From Pisolithus tinctorius (lineage: Eukaryota; Basidiomycota; Agaricomycetes; Boletales; Pisolithaceae): a DNA stretch of 36,847 nucleotides. The DNA lies in contig JANFAH010000179.1 of the NCBI GenBank assembly GCA_024663395.1, positions 1 through 36,847 of the forward strand, read 5' to 3'. The notes under the pieces are model-generated. The model made no database searches, was not told the origin of the DNA, and worked only from the letters and a program-made list of their open reading frames with translations. The translations under genes and the position numbers were made by a program. Positions 34,381 to 36,847 of this stretch are shown in pieces (position 1 is the stretch's first letter; each line of letters opens with the position of its first letter).

Positions 34381-35603
34381 ATGATTGAGAAGGAATTTCC
34401 ATGGTGGTGGGGATTGCATGGATGGAGGTGTACAAATCCTGCCTACAATAGCACCTGGAGTGCAGCTGATAGTGGGCAGGATTTTGCAAGGTGTATGGTT
34501 GAGCTATTCAAGCTGTGGCCAGACCCATTAGGTGGAGATCCTGGTTTTTCCTTGGTAGGTGTGCCAAATTCATCTGAGCTTGGAGAAGGTGAGATGGGAG
34601 AGGGCAGTGGTACTAGTGACATTTTTTTTGTGGAAGATTTGATGAGTGTGGATGTCAAGACATCATTGATTGCCATCCAATTGCCCCCCCTGTTCTGTTC
34701 CAAGTGGGGGTCATTGTTGTCTGCTGCCCCACTGCTCCCTCCCTTCAGACTGTCATCACTATCTGCTGCCCCCTTGCCCATGCTATTTTTTTCTGAGTCA
34801 ATGTCAGCCCCCCCATCCCCCCCATTTTGTTCTCAAAAGTCTGCACCATCACCCCTTCCTCCTGTTGCATCTGAGTACTTGTCACCTGCCCTATTGCTGT
34901 CCTCCATACCTGGGTCACCTGCCATCCCATCCCCCCACTCCTCTGTTTTTAACAAGGGCAATCCTATCAGCTTGAATGACAATCCCCCCTTCCTGTTCAT
35001 ATCCCCCCATCCAAAACTCCAGCCCATGCATCCATCCCTTGAACAGGACTGAGCCCTTCTTAAACCCAGGTTGGCATCCACCCTGAATATGGATGACTCT
35101 TCCAATTCTGACATCACATCCTCCAATATGTTTTCTATGCACTGTTTCTCATCCTCTTCCCCTCCCACTACCACTCTGCCCTCAGATGACAGCAATTCAA
35201 AGCTGTTGTCAAAGTCATCCTGTAAGCATGCTCATGAAATGCCTGCCAAGCAACTCTCCTTGAATCTTGTGTCTGCCTCCATGAGCTTTGTACAGCAGTT
35301 CCAACAGGCACAACAAGAAAGGTCAGAGGCAAAATGTCACCATCTCCAGTATGGCTACTGGAAGGAAATGAGAAGACCAACAGCCACCTGGCTGAATGTG
35401 AGCACCAACTCACAATGCAGTGTGAGCAGTATGCCCATGAGGAGGCCATAGCAGCTCTGGAACTAGAGAAGATGAAACTTGCAGTGAAGTCAGAAGAGCT
35501 TCAGGGGCAGAACCTAGCCCTGCAGAGGGGTGTAGCTGGTGGTGAGGACCAAGACCCTTCATCAACTAATGAAGATGTTCACAAGCTCAACAACAGTTTA
35601 TGA
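34381..35603 (+). pseudogene. Transposon-associated protein relic (Trp-rich motif, Pro/Ser-rich middle, coiled coil)
   Basis: A frame from the ATG at 34381 to 35052 (223 codons) begins with FPWWWGLHGWRCTNPAYNST and AADSGQDFARCMVELFKLWP, a block I associate with transposon-borne proteins in Agaricomycetes. A Pro/Ser-rich low-complexity stretch follows. A second open stretch (35071-35451) has a Ser-rich part and LSLNLVSASMSFVQQFQQAQ. It continues in another frame as a charged coiled coil with EEAIAALELEKMKLAVKSEE (to 35603). So at least two frame changes are needed to read a continuous protein. Function is unknown. The fragment at 33226-33411 may be its upstream part, split off by the nested insertion. 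Confidence 0.5.
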
Positions 35604-36479
35604 CCACATTCTTGTCATCATTTAGTATGTATTCCCCCTCCCCCCCTGCTTATATACATGTTGTTTGACATATCCCCCCTATATACACTGTACAATATAT
35701 CCCCCCCTCCCCCTATATATGCATACTACATGGTCATGTAGTAGTTAGGCATATAAAATGTTGTCATTCCCCGCATTGAGTTTGAGAAAGCAAACTGAGT
35801 AGAAACATAACCCATCTACATGTACAGGTTTTTACATTACTCTAAGTGCTGAAGCAAGCTGATTAAAAGCTTGTCTCTAAACCTTTCTTCCTCTGATCCA
35901 ATGTAGTTACCATGATTACCTTCCACCTCACCTTCCCCCTCACCTTCATCTCCCCCATCCTCCCCACATCAGTAAATCACTTTGAGCTGTGGAGCTCTCC
36001 ACAGTGCTCCATAATACACAGAGTCCCCTAGCTAGATCCAGGCTGGACAGATGCACCCAACAACACTTTTTGCTATGGCTAGTTGCCTGTTACTATGGAA
36101 TGGTCACACTGTCATGGAACTTTGTCCAGTATCTTACTTACTATGGATTGCTATGGAACTTTCATGCTTAGATATCACTGTACAAAACTGGCCAGACTGT
36201 ATTCTCCTTGGGGTGTTGTCCAGTACTCCCCATCTCAATGTTTACTTTGCAAACATGTGATCACTCCACAACTAGCAACAGTTCACAGCAGGTATGACAG
36301 GAACAGGTGCATTGGCATCAATTGCATACTATGTGTAATGACAGGTATGACAGGAATAGGTATTATGAAATCAATCAAGGACTGCCTGAATGTGCTGGTA
36401 CCTCTCTACATTCATGTTGGCCTCTTGCAGTGCAGCCCTGATGCAAGGAGTCAGTGTGAGCACATCAGCCACCCAGTAC
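35604..36479. other. CpG-poor spacer in the transposon relic
   Basis: About 880 bp between two convergent coding relics. It contains repeated CCCCCC/TATATA-rich low-complexity sequence near 35630-35730 and near-repeats of CTATGGAA and ACAGGTATGACAGGAA (about 36090-36150 and 36290-36360). No coding piece was recognised. Confidence 0.4.
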
Positions 36480-36847
36480 TTACCATCCTTCCTTTGCCTA
36501 CTGAGAAAGCTGATTGTGCAACCTCACACCATGATAGGGATTACAAAGGATGTTGTTCAGCACCTTCATCATGCCATGGAAAATGGAATTGTAAGCCTTG
36601 CTGGAGAATTGAGGCATCATCTTTCCTGTGCCATTCTTTGCAAATCTGTCCAACACACAATGATACTGCAAGGAAAAGTTTGAGTTGCAGTGACTCAGGG
36701 TGTAAGATAACTCACTGCAGCTGCAATGAGAGCCAGACAGAAAAGGGGAACTGAATTGCTGAAGGACTCAGGATGCTTATCTGTGATTCAATATGTGCCA
36801 GTATAGTAGAATTGTATGACAGCTTCCTTGAGGGCAGGGTGAGCAAA
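36480..36847 (-). pseudogene. Transposon-associated DUF6532-like gene relic, truncated by window end
   Basis: Read on the minus strand from the window edge: FAHPALKEAVIQFYYTGTY, stop, ITDKHPESFSNSVPLFCLAL then IAAA, a 50-nt intron (36715-36666, GTGAGT...TTGCAG), YHCVLDRFAKNGTGKMMPQF, SSKAYNSIFHGMMKVLNNIL, NPYHGVRLHNQLSQ, stop, AKEGW. The stops are TGA at 36788-36790, where Arg (CGA) would fit, and TAG at 36498-36500, where Trp (TGG) would fit. The intron is intact, so the relic came from a once spliced gene copy. The pattern resembles the DUF6532 domain that is abundant in Agaricomycete transposon-rich proteins; that identification is from memory. It faces the plus-strand relic and continues beyond the window. 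Confidence 0.55.

Larger units (their letters stand above)
33060..36847. mobile_element. CpG-depleted transposon relic, extends beyond window
   Basis: From about 33060 the base composition changes abruptly. CpG is absent from about 33056 to 33423 and occurs once (35773) between 34177 and 36847, while it is common everywhere to the left. The block contains broken protein-coding pieces on both strands, homopolymeric C runs and in-frame stops of the TGA/TAG kind. It is interrupted by a CpG-containing segment at 33416-34176. The right end is outside the window, so element boundaries are unknown. Coding pieces resemble transposon-associated proteins common in Agaricomycete genomes. C-to-T decay by cytosine methylation or a RIP-like process would explain the composition. 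Confidence 0.7.

Noticed and set aside
34443..35195. Minus-strand frames of 112 and 120 codons
   Set aside because: Antisense to the plus-strand transposon relic in low-complexity CpG-poor DNA, where stops are scarce by composition.

Overview
The window is nuclear DNA of a filamentous fungus, most likely a basidiomycete of the Agaricomycotina. The genes are split by many short GT-AG introns, mostly 50-75 nt with CTAAC-like branch sites. Recognisable products are eukaryotic housekeeping proteins, several proteins look like basidiomycete-type orphans, and the right end carries relics of a transposon family with a domain I associate with Agaricomycetes. I found no bacterial-style operon, CRISPR array, rRNA or complete tRNA. 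Exon joins were made by hand from splice motifs and reading-frame continuity; family names come from remembered motifs, not from a search.

Layout. The left 12 kb is gene-dense: AKR1-type palmitoyltransferase (-, 45-2771), Golgi pH regulator (+, 2925-4918), a conserved multi-pass membrane protein (-, 5344-7338), the Hsp70 nucleotide exchange factor FES1 (+, 7946-9283) and a membrane protein with a long Ser-rich tail (+, 9882-12132). A gene-poor 6.3 kb stretch follows. Then come an MPP6-type exosome cofactor (-, 18393-19387) and a His/Pro-rich orphan (+, 20356-21218), transcribed divergently.

From 22 to 28 kb the DNA is gene-poor and framed by two nearly identical 801/802-bp elements in opposite orientation. 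Each has 26-bp terminal inverted repeats starting CACTG, its own 3-bp target duplication and many CACTG/CAGTG subterminal motifs. They look like non-autonomous CACTA (EnSpm) transposons, and each carries a tRNA-like A-box/B-box segment. Further right lie a DCN1-like cullin neddylation gene with two apparent frame breaks (+, about 30235-31760) and a small RNase P/MRP RPP14/POP5-like gene (-, 32320-32874).

From about 33060 to the end the sequence is a transposon graveyard with almost no CpG: I count one CpG between 34177 and 36847. It is interrupted by a CpG-retaining block of about 760 bp that may be a solo LTR. In-frame stops there are of the kind expected from C-to-T decay. This looks like methylation- or RIP-type mutation of an old element with a later nested insertion.

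The genes do not form one pathway. The one suggestive pairing is the divergent AKR1/Golgi pH regulator couple: both products are Golgi/endomembrane proteins and they share a promoter gap of about 150 bp.
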